The notes beneath the pieces were generated by a model. That model was given only the letters and a program-made list of their open reading frames with translations. It had not been told where the DNA came from and did no database searches. This document shows, one piece after another, positions 52,844 to 53,123 of a stretch of 53,123 bases of DNA; within the stretch, counting starts at the first letter, position 1, and every line of letters starts with the position of its first letter. Source of the stretch: Lachnospiraceae bacterium (lineage in GTDB: Bacteria; Bacillota; Clostridia; Lachnospirales; Lachnospiraceae); contig JAILRP010000068.1 of assembly GCA_024698075.1 (NCBI GenBank), positions 1 through 53,123 on the forward strand, in the 5' to 3' direction. Position numbers and translations under genes: made by a program.

Positions 52844-53123
52844 ACTGATTAAAATAACAAACGTAATCCTTGCGGCATCCCTTGCATTCAGCCTCTGCGG
52901 ATGCAGGCTCGCAGGCTTTGTGCCGTATTCGGGAAAGGATGCCGGCAAGACGGAGGAAAACGGACCGAAGCCGCAGTCCGCGATACAGGTCATAGATATC
53001 AACGGTGATGTTCATGAGACATCCGTGAACGTTGTCGAGGCAGGAGAGGCGGAGGATAATGCCGCTTCTGCGCTTCCCGAGAGGACGCTTGCGCAGGTGG
53101 CACAGAACCTTCTGATATCGGAT
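52821..53123 (+). CDS. Lipoprotein, start only (runs past the window)
   Basis: An open frame runs from a TTG at 52821 to the end of the window (101 codons seen). GAGGGA lies seven bases before the TTG. The product begins KSSPKTELIKITNVILAAS and has a lipoprotein signal with lipobox SLCGC near residue 25, then a Lys/Glu/Ser/Asp-rich region and ALPERTLAQVAQNLLISD. It is presumably exported and lipid-anchored; no family is recognised. It overlaps prfC by 23 bases. No ATG is available in a suitable place, which makes the start tentative. Confidence 0.65.
   Translation, partial: MKSSPKTELIKITNVILAASLAFSLCGCRLAGFVPYSGKDAGKTEENGPKPQSAIQVIDINGDVHETSVNVVEAGEAEDNAASALPERTLAQVAQNLLISD

Overview
The window looks like chromosomal core DNA of a Clostridia member, most likely a Lachnospiraceae bacterium of intermediate G+C content. 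Pointers are the large single-chain PurL, a tryptophan T-box, a HrcA-type (CIRCE-like) operator, TGnTATAAT promoters, strong AGGAGG ribosome sites, the rimP-nusA-ylxQ-infB-rbfA-nrnA-truB-ribF-rpsO-pnp order, and secreted proteins with InlB-type and Ig-like repeats. I see no rRNA, tRNA, CRISPR array, prophage or insertion sequence. Species cannot be named from the sequence alone.

Layout. 1-8.9 kb (+): end of radA, purL, a membrane-bound GGDEF/EAL protein with a degenerate GGDEF half, queH and argS, mostly closely spaced or overlapping. 9-15.5 kb (+): clpB behind a CIRCE-like operator, a perfect 31-bp inverted-repeat element, a macro-domain protein, an MscS channel with an extra C-terminal domain, a GDSL hydrolase and a membrane metallophosphoesterase. 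15.5-17.4 kb (+): a Trp-specific T-box and a stand-alone TrpB2. 17.35-21.1 kb (-): CapA-like phosphatase, a MurD-like ligase (apparently leaderless), a zinc-ribbon membrane protein and a VanX-like D,D-dipeptidase, a small cell-envelope group. 21.2-30.5 kb (+): chorismate mutase, DUF815 ATPase, Ppx/GppA phosphatase, polyphosphate kinase, a very acidic 85-aa protein, a YbiT-like ABC-F ATPase, a HAD phosphatase and a membrane-anchored SH3 protein. 30.6-34.4 kb (-): a GPH sugar transporter and a cytoplasmic GH3 glycosidase. 34.6-38.1 kb (+): a large secreted papain-like protease with repeats, then a fragment of an iron-dependent alcohol dehydrogenase. 38.4-49.2 kb (+): the translation/RNA-processing operon from rimP to pnp. 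49.2-53.1 kb (+): an AT-rich spacer, deoB, prfC and the start of a lipoprotein gene.

How the genes work together. The ribosome/RNA cluster is classical, but ylxR is missing between nusA and ylxQ. The T-box plus TrpB2 suggests tryptophan made or salvaged from indole under control of uncharged tRNA-Trp. Ppk and Ppx form a polyphosphate synthesis and breakdown pair, with a small acidic protein translationally coupled to ppk. The GPH transporter and GH3 enzyme form an import-then-hydrolyse pair. I found no clear-cut new defence or mobile system. The most unusual items are the MscS fusion, the ppk-coupled acidic protein, the leaderless MurD-CapA unit, the RibF with an eroded kinase half, and the two related palindromic elements.
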